A stretch of DNA of 20,443 nucleotides from a bacterium Ga0077546. GTDB lineage: Bacteria > Cyanobacteriota > Vampirovibrionia > Obscuribacterales > Obscuribacteraceae. The DNA lies in contig LNEX01000575.1 of assembly GCA_001464165.1 (NCBI GenBank), forward strand, positions 1-20,443, written 5' to 3'. A model generated the notes under the pieces. That model saw only the letters and a program-made list of their open reading frames with translations, did not search any database and was not told the origin of the DNA. Within the stretch, counting starts at the first letter, position 1. Each line of letters begins with the position of its first letter. A program made the translations under genes and the position numbers. Shown here in pieces: positions 8,401 through 14,798 of the stretch.

Positions 8401-8787
8401 ACACTAGCAGTCCAGCTTATCGCACACTTAGGGCAGGTGTCCGAAACAAGCCGCATTCTCCACCCCAATCAAGCCAAACAAGTAAGAGAGCTAGAAGAAA
8501 CCAGCCGGGTGAAAGTTATTGGCGAACAGTCTGCCGTGGACGCTACAGCTTACGTCGCCAGTATTGAAGTATTGTGTGAGAACGTCTGGCAACCAGTCAT
8601 GGAATATATTATTGACGGGGCTTTAGGCGACGCTACTCTGAAAATTTATAGTCTCGGCGGCAAAGTGCGCGCGGTAAATCTCGACCTGCCACTGAGCATT
8701 ATTAGAGAAATGGCCTTAAATGACCTCACGACTAATCGCCTTAACTACTGCAAAAAATACCTGCTGGGTAGAAAAATCTTCTGCTAA
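5422..8787 (+). CDS. Large LysM-domain protein with internal tandem repeats
   Basis: 1121 residues. The start is ATG 5422, preceded by AAAGGG at a suitable distance; GTG 5398 is an in-frame alternative. There is no signal peptide or membrane segment at the N-terminus, which is charged and hydrophilic. Residues about 120-720 are Ala/Thr/Ser/Pro/Val-rich and contain two near-identical blocks of about 122 residues plus a third partial copy (see repeats). After a Gly/Asn-rich stretch (about 690-770) and a basic segment comes a LysM-type domain at about 832-893: RRCLVLKGDTLDSLAEQYL, then AELIYEIN, closing with PGSTIFLPTEEEI. LysM binds N-acetylglucosamine-containing glycans such as peptidoglycan. 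A Gln-rich linker and a compact C-terminal domain (about 985-1121, ending LLGRKIFC) follow; I do not recognise that domain. Likely a cell-envelope or spore-coat-like scaffold, exported by an unseen route or acting from inside. Confidence 0.85.
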   Translation: MGHSRATTDGDGLTKHDRKHSLEAKENGDDQRDKDTQDGGDPWAKVSAYSCTTSYAGSNDSGCKPNKLPQIELVNHEPGSSSSDSTRQKSIEAHGAVRNGESVLKKLAIAASPDAVLMGSGFQSVASASLRPDGVVEKSGKIVSAEALVVTPIAPVTRAVYAPAATTAETTSSPISTPARVETTATAPASGNKPASGFEAVPQTSTRTEVAQTSTVQTVDKSGVPVIRASDLVVKESTPGVKIEPAPLAASTTLARDLSSPVAPAKDTAAATLTSTLVAKDANSASARIENTTSTPTPNNKVEVASTSQVSGFQSVASASLRPDGIVEKSGKIVSAEALVVTQIAPVTRAVYAPAATTAETTSTPISTPARVETTATAPASGNKSASGFEAVPQKSTRTEVAQTSTVQTVDKSGVPVIRASDLVVKESTPGAKVEVASTSQVSGFQSVASASLRPDGIVEKNGKTISAESFTAAPIVPVTKVSPSITTPLAASAAGADTVSAPNQISGTKPVSIIDSNPQSTIRTDAAIATIANISAVAKELTAKAEPTMRVLDNLQTAANSTAPKALGTEHGQIGPIGQITQLNQLNQPTTALSAALAAAINGRMLGHQTETTKPFTNGHGTAAMVDTSAMATTKGSIISVAANTKTEPGSGVGNKGEGVAPAKADAVSVNAEIRFPLGTKVKKSETEEGDDDGKTTTATSAKVFGAGGNGGAGSNSGAGTGTGTSNTANGQVIDPSVAGMIGGTITPKPFDLPPLEITDKEHENGRATKSNGSNNNAANNAGNKVTGGPSQKEMSDALQALIEKRRKERTRKPTTGAGKKTSVYKPEKQRRCLVLKGDTLDSLAEQYLADRSLAELIYEINKGFWREERRAGVVYLEFIPGSTIFLPTEEEIALFRRKKLEGGKPYLSFKCAPPKAVRSLRQSVKQNQQQQETTVDLKLDLKPEPAQSVEKDTNCDVEYESENDTLAMAQAVPPSIFTASASATNENSIEKTLAVQLIAHLGQVSETSRILHPNQAKQVRELEETSRVKVIGEQSAVDATAYVASIEVLCENVWQPVMEYIIDGALGDATLKIYSLGGKVRAVNLDLPLSIIREMALNDLTTNRLNYCKKYLLGRKIFC
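5779..6145 (+). repeat. Intragenic repeat, copy A
   Basis: 367 bases starting TCAGGCTTCCAAAGCG, in frame inside the LysM protein gene. By my hand count it differs from copy B (6352-6718) at about 13 positions, roughly half of them synonymous. It encodes SGFQSVASASLRPDG through KESTPGVK. Confidence 0.9.
6322..6717 (+). repeat. Intragenic tandem repeat, copy B (396-base unit)
   Basis: Begins AAAGTTGAAGTAGCTTCAACC and includes the full region matching copy A. The same start recurs exactly 396 bases later (132 codons), so copies B and C are in direct tandem and keep the frame. About 205 bases of non-matching but similar-style sequence separate copy A from copy B. Confidence 0.9.
6718..6808 (+). 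repeat. Intragenic tandem repeat, partial copy C
   Basis: Repeats the first ~90 bases of copy B nearly exactly (KVEVASTSQVSGFQSV through RPDGIVEK). It then diverges into related but degraded sequence (NGKTISAESFTAAPIVPVTKV against SGKIVSAEALVVTQIAPVTRA). Confidence 0.85.
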
Positions 8788-9165
8788 TACTGAGTTAATG
8801 AAACCCACCAGGAGGCTATGCTGGGGCGCTATTTTCGAAGTCTGATAAACATCCGCCAACCTATACACAGCAAAGCTTTTCAGCATTCCTATCAGAGCTA
8901 GCGCGAATGCCTCTTGAAAACTTAATTGAGTTATAAGACATTGCCCGCCAAAGGCTTTGAATTTCTACCATCCCGCTTGCTAGAACTAATTATCTTTTCT
9001 TCTAAAAAAACAAACAAGGCATCTCTCCCCAAAAACATCTTTCTTCAGGTCATAGCTAATAACTCTTCTCGCTTAAGCCTCGCGCTTCGGCCAGTAGATT
9101 TGTCTAGCCTGCTATCTTTAATCGTCTGGTCTGACCAACCGATCGAATATCTGAAAGGAACTCCT
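8788..9165. other. Intergenic region between LysM gene and lipoprotein gene
   Basis: 378 AT-rich bases. A weak hairpin (CC-A-CCAG at 8805-8811 with CTGGGG at 8821-8826) followed by TATTTT may end LysM-gene transcription. ATG 8818 opens 27 codons but the AGGAGG lies only 2 bases before it. TGGTC-T-GACCA (9127-9137) is a short perfect inverted repeat about 17 bases before the lipoprotein ribosome site and could be an operator. The lipoprotein frame stays open upstream to TTG 8926, but that part reads as non-coding. Confidence 0.4.
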
Positions 9166-10059
9166 ATGTCTCAATTCAAACTAGTCACCATGGGCTTGAT
9201 CGTTCTGGCCACCAGCATCATCGCAGGCTGCGGACAAGCTGCCACCGGCTCCAACCCGAATCAGCCCGCTTCGAGCCAGAGCGCGCCGCTGAAGAACGTC
9301 GACGCCATTCTCAAGCTCGAAGAATTGACCGACAGCAACGCCGAACAGCTTCTGCTCAAGCAGGGTGACAAGGCGGTGGTCGTCGCCTATTCGAGCAAGG
9401 AAAACAGTCTGGCCCAGAAGGCGCAACTCGAGCTGATCGCCCGCGACAGCCACAACTACACCGGCGCCATCAAGTTCTATCGTCTCGACCAGGCCAAGTA
9501 TCCCAAGACCTGGAGCGACATCAGCCACAACACCACCTGGGACCACGGTCCGTACTTTCTGCTGATCAACAACAACCCGCTCATGATTGGCACGGTGAAG
9601 GACCTCAAGGGCGGCGTCGAAGAAGCGGTTCATTCGATTTCGAGCGATCGCTTGCGCGCTGAAATCACTCGTTTCCTCAAGATCAAGCCGCCGGTCTACC
9701 ACGTCACTGTCGGCGACGTCGACCGCCTGGTCATCCAGCCTGGTCTGCCCACCTTCATCATGGCCTATCGCAACCGCGGCCCACAGAACGTCACCACGCA
9801 GTTCCAGCGCTTCGCCTACGAGTCGCAGCTCTATGCTGGTCGCGTCAATTTTGTGCTGGTCGACCTCGACCAGGGCGACATTTCGACCAAGCTCGGCTTC
9901 ACCCTGCCCAAGCAGGATGACCCGTACTACGTGGTCTACAACCCCAATGGCAAGGTTGGTCTGCTGATCAACAATCCGCTGCTGTCCGAGTCGCTGATGG
10001 AAGACGCCATCCGCAGCTACTTCGGACCCGGCCACGAACCTGCCAAAGTGATTCCGTAA
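9166..10059 (+). CDS. Lipoprotein with two cysteine-less thioredoxin-like domains
   Basis: 297 residues from ATG 9166, chosen for the AAAGGA 5-9 bases upstream and because it yields a lipoprotein signal peptide: MSQFKLVTMG, a hydrophobic core, and lipobox IIAGC with the lipidated Cys at residue 22. A Gln/Ser/Pro linker (to about 45) leads to two tandem thioredoxin-fold domains. Domain 1 (about 45-165) has KAVVVAYSSKENSLAQKA, FYRLDQ and the cis-Pro strand GPYFLLINNNP. Domain 2 (about 170-290) has PTFIMAYRNRG, NFVLVDLDQGD and DPYYVVYNPNGKVG. Neither has cysteines where CxxC should be, so redox chemistry is unlikely; a binding or chaperone role on the membrane is more plausible. The gene is GC-rich like the NAD cluster, though its upstream DNA is AT-rich. 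A strong terminator follows. Confidence 0.88.
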   Translation: MSQFKLVTMGLIVLATSIIAGCGQAATGSNPNQPASSQSAPLKNVDAILKLEELTDSNAEQLLLKQGDKAVVVAYSSKENSLAQKAQLELIARDSHNYTGAIKFYRLDQAKYPKTWSDISHNTTWDHGPYFLLINNNPLMIGTVKDLKGGVEEAVHSISSDRLRAEITRFLKIKPPVYHVTVGDVDRLVIQPGLPTFIMAYRNRGPQNVTTQFQRFAYESQLYAGRVNFVLVDLDQGDISTKLGFTLPKQDDPYYVVYNPNGKVGLLINNPLLSESLMEDAIRSYFGPGHEPAKVIP

Positions 10060-10087
10060 CCCCGACGGCTTCTATGCCTGTGCTGCA

Positions 10088-10130
10088 AATGAAGGGGGAG
10101 AACATATTGTTCTCTCCCTTCATTCTTTTC
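10088..10130 (+). terminator. Intrinsic terminator of the lipoprotein gene
   Basis: 17-bp stem (10088-10104 with 10108-10124, one G-U wobble), 3-nt loop TAT, then CTTTTCTTT. It lies about 30 bases after the stop codon. Confidence 0.9.
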
Positions 10131-10196
10131 TTTGCTTCGCTATGCTCATTTTCACTCAAAAAAATTTGCCAAAATTACACTACAGCTTATAGTTAT

Positions 10197-10240
10197 CAAA
10201 ACCAAAAATTGAAAAGAGGGGTTGCCCCCTCTCTCCAATT
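10197..10240 (-). terminator. Intrinsic terminator of the minus-strand cluster
   Basis: Read on the minus strand, 10240-10226 pairs with 10221-10207: 15 bp with two G-U wobbles around a GCAA loop, followed by TTTGGTTTTG. On the plus strand the same DNA has two A-C mismatches but is followed by CTTTTTG, so it may also act as a weaker stop in that direction. It lies about 75 bases after the cation transporter stop. Confidence 0.8.
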
Positions 10241-10313
10241 CTTTTTGCCCTGCACGAAGGTTATGCTGCTGCTAGCCCTAAGAATGTTGCACAGACTGAG
10301 GGAGCTTCACTGT

Positions 10314-11291
10314 CTAGGGGCACTGCTTCGCCGGTGCGCAGGGGCAATCTCGTTTGCAGTCGATTGATTCCAGCTGCACTGTGCTGTGCTGAATGCTGAA
10401 CTTGTGCTCCAGCAATTCGTGAATGGCCTCCAGCACTGCTGTAGACGAAACACTGTTATCGACTCTGATGTGAGCCGACAAGCTGTCGAGACCAGAGGTA
10501 ATGGTCCAAACGTGCAAGTCATGCACATCGACCACGCCGGCAACAGACTTCAGCTCATCCTTGAGCTGACCCAAGTCGATGCGACTGGGTGTGCCCTCCA
10601 TAAGAACATTGACCGACTCGCTCAACAGCTGCCAGGTGCGCGGCAGAATCATCAGACCAATGGCGGCACTGACCACTGCATCCACCCAGAACCAACCGGT
10701 AAACTTGATGATCAATGCAGCAACGAGCACTCCGGCGCTGGCGATCATGTCGCTGACCACTTCCAGATAAGCGCCTTTCATGTTGAGATTGTGTTCCGCC
10801 GAGCTATGCAAAACTTTTGCACAGAATGCGTTGATAACAAGCCCAGCAAGAGCGACCCAAATCATCGGCCCCGAAACTACTTCGGTAGGATCAAAGAGAC
10901 GCACGCCAGCCGAGTAGAGCACCCAGAGCGAAATAACCAAGAGCATAGAAGCGTTGGCCATGCTCGCCAAAATCTCGGTGCGGTAGTAGCCGTAGCTTCG
11001 CGACAGCGAAGGAGGCTTACCAGAAAACCAGACAGCAATGAGCGCCAGCCCTATACCGGCAGCATCGCTGAACATATGGCCGGCGTCTGCAAGAAGAGCA
11101 AGACTGCCGGTGTACAATCCAGCGACGACTTCTGCGCCCATGAACGAGAGGGTGAGCAGAAGCACAATCCAGAGCTTGGTGCGATTCTGATTGCGAAAAT
11201 CGTGATGAGGGCGATGAGCGTGCTTATGATCACCATGTTTATGACCATGCCCATCACCAGGCGAATGCCCGTGACCTTTGTGAAATGACAT
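10314..11291 (-). CDS. Cation diffusion facilitator (CzcD/ZitB-like metal exporter)
   Basis: 325 residues. An inner-membrane proton-coupled exporter, most likely of Zn(II) or related divalent metals. The first 30 residues contain 11 histidines (HGHGHK-type metal-binding tail). Six membrane segments follow, with family signatures GSLALLADAGHMFSDAAG in TM2 (H72xxxD76), SYGYYRTEILAS in the following loop, and AYLEVVSDMIASAG in TM5 (E177xxxD181). In many zinc transporters the first TM5 ligand is His; Glu occurs in other CDF subgroups. The cytosolic C-terminal domain (about 225-310) carries VHDLHVWTITSG, typical of the family. The start ATG 11291 has GAGG 6 bases upstream. It lies 28 bases after the small membrane protein gene, probably in one transcript, and ends before a strong terminator. 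Substrate is not determined. Confidence 0.95.
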   Translation of the reverse strand: MSFHKGHGHSPGDGHGHKHGDHKHAHRPHHDFRNQNRTKLWIVLLLTLSFMGAEVVAGLYTGSLALLADAGHMFSDAAGIGLALIAVWFSGKPPSLSRSYGYYRTEILASMANASMLLVISLWVLYSAGVRLFDPTEVVSGPMIWVALAGLVINAFCAKVLHSSAEHNLNMKGAYLEVVSDMIASAGVLVAALIIKFTGWFWVDAVVSAAIGLMILPRTWQLLSESVNVLMEGTPSRIDLGQLKDELKSVAGVVDVHDLHVWTITSGLDSLSAHIRVDNSVSSTAVLEAIHELLEHKFSIQHSTVQLESIDCKRDCPCAPAKQCP

Positions 11292-11319
11292 ACAGACCTC
11301 TTTTCAAGATTGGCGGCGT

Positions 11320-11727
11320 TCAGCGCATCGACGGGAAGCGGCGCTTCATGTCGATATCTGATTGGCGGCCGTTGTGAAAGACAGAAGTGATGCCGACTGT
11401 CAGCAGCGCGACAGTAAGCACGAGCATGAACACCATCGGCGCAGACGAGGGATCAGCAGACTTGAGAATGCTTTGCAGGGGAATCAATGCCACCATGCCG
11501 ACGGCATAGGTGCAAATCCCGGTCAGCCCCGTGCGCAAGCGCACTTTGTCGAGGGCCCAACGAGTCGTGTTCCATTCCTTGCTGGCGACCTCATCGGTCT
11601 TGAAGTCCGGCCGCTCAGAAGCGATGTGACGCTCTAAGGCCCGACAGGTGAAGGGATAGCGAACGGCGGCAATGGCGCCAACGAGTGAGGCCAGAGCAGC
11701 AACCGTGTACAAAAATGTGAGCAACAT
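11320..11727 (-). CDS. Small membrane protein, unknown function
   Basis: 135 residues from ATG 11727 (AAGGA 8 bases before it). Three hydrophobic segments are visible: residues about 1-22 (MLLTFLYTVAALASLVGAIAAV), 68-88 (TGLTGICTYAVGMVALIPL) and 98-118 (MVFMLVLTVALLTVGITSVF). Between the first and second lies a charged loop with several Glu/Lys/Arg and two Trp. I do not recognise the family. The short distance to the cation exporter (28 bases) suggests co-expression and possibly a helper role, but nothing in the sequence shows metal binding. The 91 bases upstream separate it from the 378-residue unknown gene and contain an imperfect GCTGCT/AGCAGC hairpin at that gene's stop. Confidence 0.8.
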   Translation of the reverse strand: MLLTFLYTVAALASLVGAIAAVRYPFTCRALERHIASERPDFKTDEVASKEWNTTRWALDKVRLRTGLTGICTYAVGMVALIPLQSILKSADPSSAPMVFMLVLTVALLTVGITSVFHNGRQSDIDMKRRFPSMR

Positions 11728-11818
11728 AAAGACGTTCCTTGTGTTTTTTTGAATTTGGAAGTTTTTTAACTGACTGGGTTCGCGGAATTTCTACGGTCCC
11801 TAACTGGTCAGAGCTGCT

Positions 11819-12955
11819 CTAAGCAGCCGCTGGCAACACTTCTACGACACGACGATAGGCCAGACTGCTGACCTTGAAGCGACGACCAACACGCTTGCAG
11901 TCCTTGAGGGGCTGGTCGTAGATGGCCTTGATGCGCGGGGCAATGGTCGGGTCTTCCTTGAGAGCTTCCGAGTGCACCCGTCCGAGTTCGTCGGCATGAC
12001 TGGCACCAGTGACAAGGAAGAGCGGCAGCTCAGCCTTGGCGCAGGCAGCCAGCAGCCTCTCCAGGGCATACTCGAAGTAAGGCTTGGGCAGCTGGAAAAG
12101 CCAGCGGTTACCTTTCTTCTTCTTCAGCTGAATCTGATTGACGAGAATGCCGGCGGCGGTGGTGCAGACGCCCAAGGTGAGCAGATGCACGCCACCACGG
12201 CTGATGATCAAACCGAACTCGCCATCGAGCCAGGTGCCGGCAATGCGCTCACCAGTAACCGGGTCAGTGAGCTTGCCCGTGTATTCACCAGAACCACGTT
12301 TGTTGCACCAGTAGTGCGAGTGGTCGATGGTGACATCAAAGCCCTCCAGAGCGAAATCGAAGGCCTTGAAGAACTTGTGAAACTGCACCACGCGCGACCA
12401 GGGCACCTTGCTGCCTTCGCATTTGGTGTACCAGTGCCAGGCCGAGAGAGCGAGTTTGTGCGCGTAGATGTAGTGCGGATGCTTGTAGACGTCGTCGTCG
12501 ATGCGGCCGGAGAAACTGCGTTCATGGATGCCGCGCACAATCTCGGCCGAAGTGAGATGACGAGAAAGCCAGGCCAGACGAAAGTCGTGAAAGCGCTCTT
12601 GCAAAAGAGCACCAAGTACCTCGAAGTCTGGTTCCGCTGCCTGCCAGGCCTTGGCTTTGTTGTGACTTTCGCCGTAGAAAGAATCGCAGTAGGCAGCGAA
12701 TTTGCCAGTGGCGTAAAGCTTCTTGGCCAGAACGACACAGACGCCCTCGTCTTTTCCCGCGGCCTCCATGTCGAAGTTCAGCTCATCTTGACGCAAGCCC
12801 AGAGGGTGCTCCTTGCGAAACTGCTCCCAGGCCAAATCTATTTCGTACTCGAAGTCACGAAGGTGCGGATGGTCTTCCGGCTCGATCATGGCGAGCAGCT
12901 CAAGGAGCGGCCGCGGAGTTATATCAGGTTTGGCTTTCGCCTTTGCCGTTTTCAT
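11819..12955 (-). CDS. Conserved-looking hypothetical protein in NAD cluster
   Basis: 378 residues, not recognised. The start ATG 12955 is preceded by an ideal AAGGAGGTGA Shine-Dalgarno, so strong translation is expected. No signal peptide or membrane segment, hence cytosolic. The N-terminal 200 residues look alpha-helical and are rich in Trp/His/Tyr. Residues about 200-300 look beta-rich, with GFDVTIDHSHYWCNKRGSGEYTG, a GTWLDGEFGLIISRGG turn and LLTLGVCTTAAGILVNQIQL. A Lys-rich patch (KKKKGNR) is followed by a helical C-terminal part with ASHADELGRVHSEAL and a basic end (KDCKRVGRRFKVSS). His/Asp/Glu/Cys residues are plentiful enough for a metal site but I cannot assign one. It follows the methyltransferase-oxygenase gene by 82 bases. 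The opposite strand carries a long open frame that is a composition shadow. Confidence 0.85.
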   Translation of the reverse strand: MKTAKAKAKPDITPRPLLELLAMIEPEDHPHLRDFEYEIDLAWEQFRKEHPLGLRQDELNFDMEAAGKDEGVCVVLAKKLYATGKFAAYCDSFYGESHNKAKAWQAAEPDFEVLGALLQERFHDFRLAWLSRHLTSAEIVRGIHERSFSGRIDDDVYKHPHYIYAHKLALSAWHWYTKCEGSKVPWSRVVQFHKFFKAFDFALEGFDVTIDHSHYWCNKRGSGEYTGKLTDPVTGERIAGTWLDGEFGLIISRGGVHLLTLGVCTTAAGILVNQIQLKKKKGNRWLFQLPKPYFEYALERLLAACAKAELPLFLVTGASHADELGRVHSEALKEDPTIAPRIKAIYDQPLKDCKRVGRRFKVSSLAYRRVVEVLPAAA

Positions 12956-13037
12956 AGGTCACCTCCTTGAGAGTGAAGCTAATCAGTGAGAGATAGAGAG
13001 TGAAAGACGGGCGCAAGCATCGTGACAGCAGCACGCT

Positions 13038-14699
13038 TTACGCCTTGTGATAGTCAACGAGAGCGCAACCGGTGGACTGGTTGTCGACATTGGGCGCGCC
13101 CAAACCGGCTTCGTGGTCGCCTACGTGCACGGTGCGGAAATCAACGCTCAAGCGGGTTGCACCGCTGACGTTCTTGCAGGTCTGATGCAAGTGCGAGGCG
13201 GCGAAGAGAATGATCTCTCCGGCCTTGGCGGCAAACGGCACCATGCCTCTGCGATCAAACTTTTCGGTTGCTGCCGGGTAAACCGCGGGCACCACCGAAG
13301 AGGCGGCGCCGGTGCTCTGGAAACCGACCTGCTCAGACCACTTGTCGTAGTCGAAAGCAGCCGAATCATTGGCCACAGGCTTGTCGAAATACATGGGAAA
13401 GAAAGCAAAGGTCTCACCTTCGCTGACGTCGTAGAGTGGAATCCACCAGTTGATCTGAGCTTGTGGATTGGCATACCAGGTGTCGCGGTGAGCGCTGTAG
13501 GCCGCAGCCGCCAGAGGGTTTTCATGGCCGCCATCCGTGACCGCTCGCAAGCGGGCGGAGTCAAGAGCGTTGGCTTCTGGCTCAAATCCCTGCTCAGCCA
13601 TGACAGCACGAACGAGGGCTTGCGTTTCCGCACTGGCGAAAACAGAACGACGCACCTTACCCATGCGCTGGTAAAGCTCATCAGGCGGCAGACTGAATTG
13701 CAGCTGCCGATGAGGAACAGCCGTACCAAATTCGCGGTCGAGCTGAGCCACTACATGCGACACCAAGCGAAGGGTTGCCGGTGTGGCCGCGCGACGCAAG
13801 ATGGCACCTTCGTAGATGCTCTGCCGCAACTTGTCGTTGGCGGTGGGCTTGCGAGCAACAACGATGCAGCGGCCACTGTCAGCCGTGAGCGGGCTGCCAT
13901 CGGTGCCGCCGAAGAGCTGCACATCGACGAAGCCCACCTGCTTGAACATTGCCACCAGGTCGCAGGGCATGTAAGCACGCAAAGTGCTATTCTGCCTCAG
14001 CTCCTTGCCATCGGGCATTGCCCAAGTCCAATGCTGCTCCATGGTGCCCTTGTAGAGGTCGAAGCTGCACTTCCTGGTCTGCACGATGTCGCCCTGCGGA
14101 GAATGCAAGGTGGTGCTCATGGAGGTCTTGAAGGCCTGCATGATCATGGGCATGTTCAAGAAATCGAGGGCGTAGTAGCCACCGGGCTTGAGAGCGGCAA
14201 AGGCCCGCGCCACCATCTTCATGTTCTGCTCGTCTTCGTCGGCGTAGCCGAAGCTGGTGTACCAGTTGAAAGCGGCATCGCAAGCGACCCTGGGCACGAA
14301 GTCGAAAGCATCGGCCACGGTGAAGGTGGCGTCGAGTTTGGCCGTTGAACTTGCAGTTTTCCGCGACTTGCCCTTAGCCGAGCCCGTCTTGACAGAGCTG
14401 GTCTTGGCAGACTTGGGGGAACTGCTCTTGCTCCCCACCGCCTGCTTGGCCATGACAATATATTTCTTGCAGAGGTCAGCCCCGAACATACGGAAGCCGC
14501 GCTCAGCCAAAGGAATGCTCATGGCACCGAAGCCACAGCATTGGTCAAAGATGGTGGCGCCAGCGGTGAGGTGAAGTTTCTCGCGCAGAAACGCGATTGA
14601 CTCCTCCAACTCCGCCTCATTGCTGCGCACCATGTAGAGCTCGAATGGCGTGTCGTCGTAAAACGACTGCCACCAAGCGGGATGCTTAGTGTTACTCAT
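13038..14699 (-). CDS. SAM methyltransferase fused to 2-oxoglutarate/Fe(II) oxygenase
   Basis: 553 residues, two enzymes in one chain. The N-terminal part (about 1-285) is a class I SAM-dependent methyltransferase: motif I IFDQCCGFGAM (D52-G58), acidic residue D75 ending strand 2 (FGADL), ADAFDFV, and AFAALKPGGYYALDFLNM. A Ser/Lys/Thr-rich insertion (about 89-122) interrupts the fold between strands 2 and 3. The C-terminal part (about 300-553) resembles phytanoyl-CoA-dioxygenase-type oxygenases: iron ligands H404 and D406 in HRDTW, distal H505 in HLHQT, and the 2-oxoglutarate-binding R516 in GATRLSVDFR, with the sheet strand INWWIPLYDV between. Substrates are unknown; sequential hydroxylation and methylation of one small molecule is a natural inference. 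The start ATG 14699 has GGAG 7 bases upstream. A large hairpin lies between this gene and the NadR-like gene. Confidence 0.88.
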   Translation of the reverse strand: MSNTKHPAWWQSFYDDTPFELYMVRSNEAELEESIAFLREKLHLTAGATIFDQCCGFGAMSIPLAERGFRMFGADLCKKYIVMAKQAVGSKSSSPKSAKTSSVKTGSAKGKSRKTASSTAKLDATFTVADAFDFVPRVACDAAFNWYTSFGYADEDEQNMKMVARAFAALKPGGYYALDFLNMPMIMQAFKTSMSTTLHSPQGDIVQTRKCSFDLYKGTMEQHWTWAMPDGKELRQNSTLRAYMPCDLVAMFKQVGFVDVQLFGGTDGSPLTADSGRCIVVARKPTANDKLRQSIYEGAILRRAATPATLRLVSHVVAQLDREFGTAVPHRQLQFSLPPDELYQRMGKVRRSVFASAETQALVRAVMAEQGFEPEANALDSARLRAVTDGGHENPLAAAAYSAHRDTWYANPQAQINWWIPLYDVSEGETFAFFPMYFDKPVANDSAAFDYDKWSEQVGFQSTGAASSVVPAVYPAATEKFDRRGMVPFAAKAGEIILFAASHLHQTCKNVSGATRLSVDFRTVHVGDHEAGLGAPNVDNQSTGCALVDYHKA

Positions 14700-14728
14700 A
14701 GTTATGCTCCGGGTTGGTCCAGCTAAGA

Positions 14729-14755
14729 CCCTATGCGCAAGAACTGCGCATAGGG
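14729..14755 (-). promoter_or_regulatory. Perfect intercistronic hairpin between nadR-like and methyltransferase genes
   Basis: CCCTATGCGCA (14729-14739) and TGCGCATAGGG (14745-14755) pair perfectly over 11 bp with a 5-nt loop; flanking CCAG/CTGG can extend the structure. There is no U-tract on the minus strand, so it is more likely an attenuation, processing or mRNA-stabilising element than a simple terminator. Confidence 0.6.
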
Positions 14756-14798
14756 CCTACTGGATTTGCCTTTCGGCTTGCAAAATTAGTGTGAGAAA

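Noticed and set aside
8818..8901. 27-codon small ORF after AGGAGG
   Set aside because: Only 2 bases separate the AGGAGG from ATG, too close for normal initiation, and the peptide has no features.
9181..10035. 284-codon minus-strand open frame opposite the lipoprotein
   Set aside because: Shadow of a GC-rich gene; the plus strand has a lipobox, ribosome site and terminator.
10386..11288. 300-codon plus-strand frame opposite the cation exporter
   Set aside because: The minus strand matches the CDF family throughout.
11972..12970. 332-codon plus-strand open frame opposite the unknown protein
   Set aside because: No ribosome site; the minus-strand gene has an ideal one and a natural length.
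13047..14348. 433-codon plus-strand open frame opposite the methyltransferase-oxygenase
   Set aside because: Composition shadow; the minus strand has both enzyme signatures.
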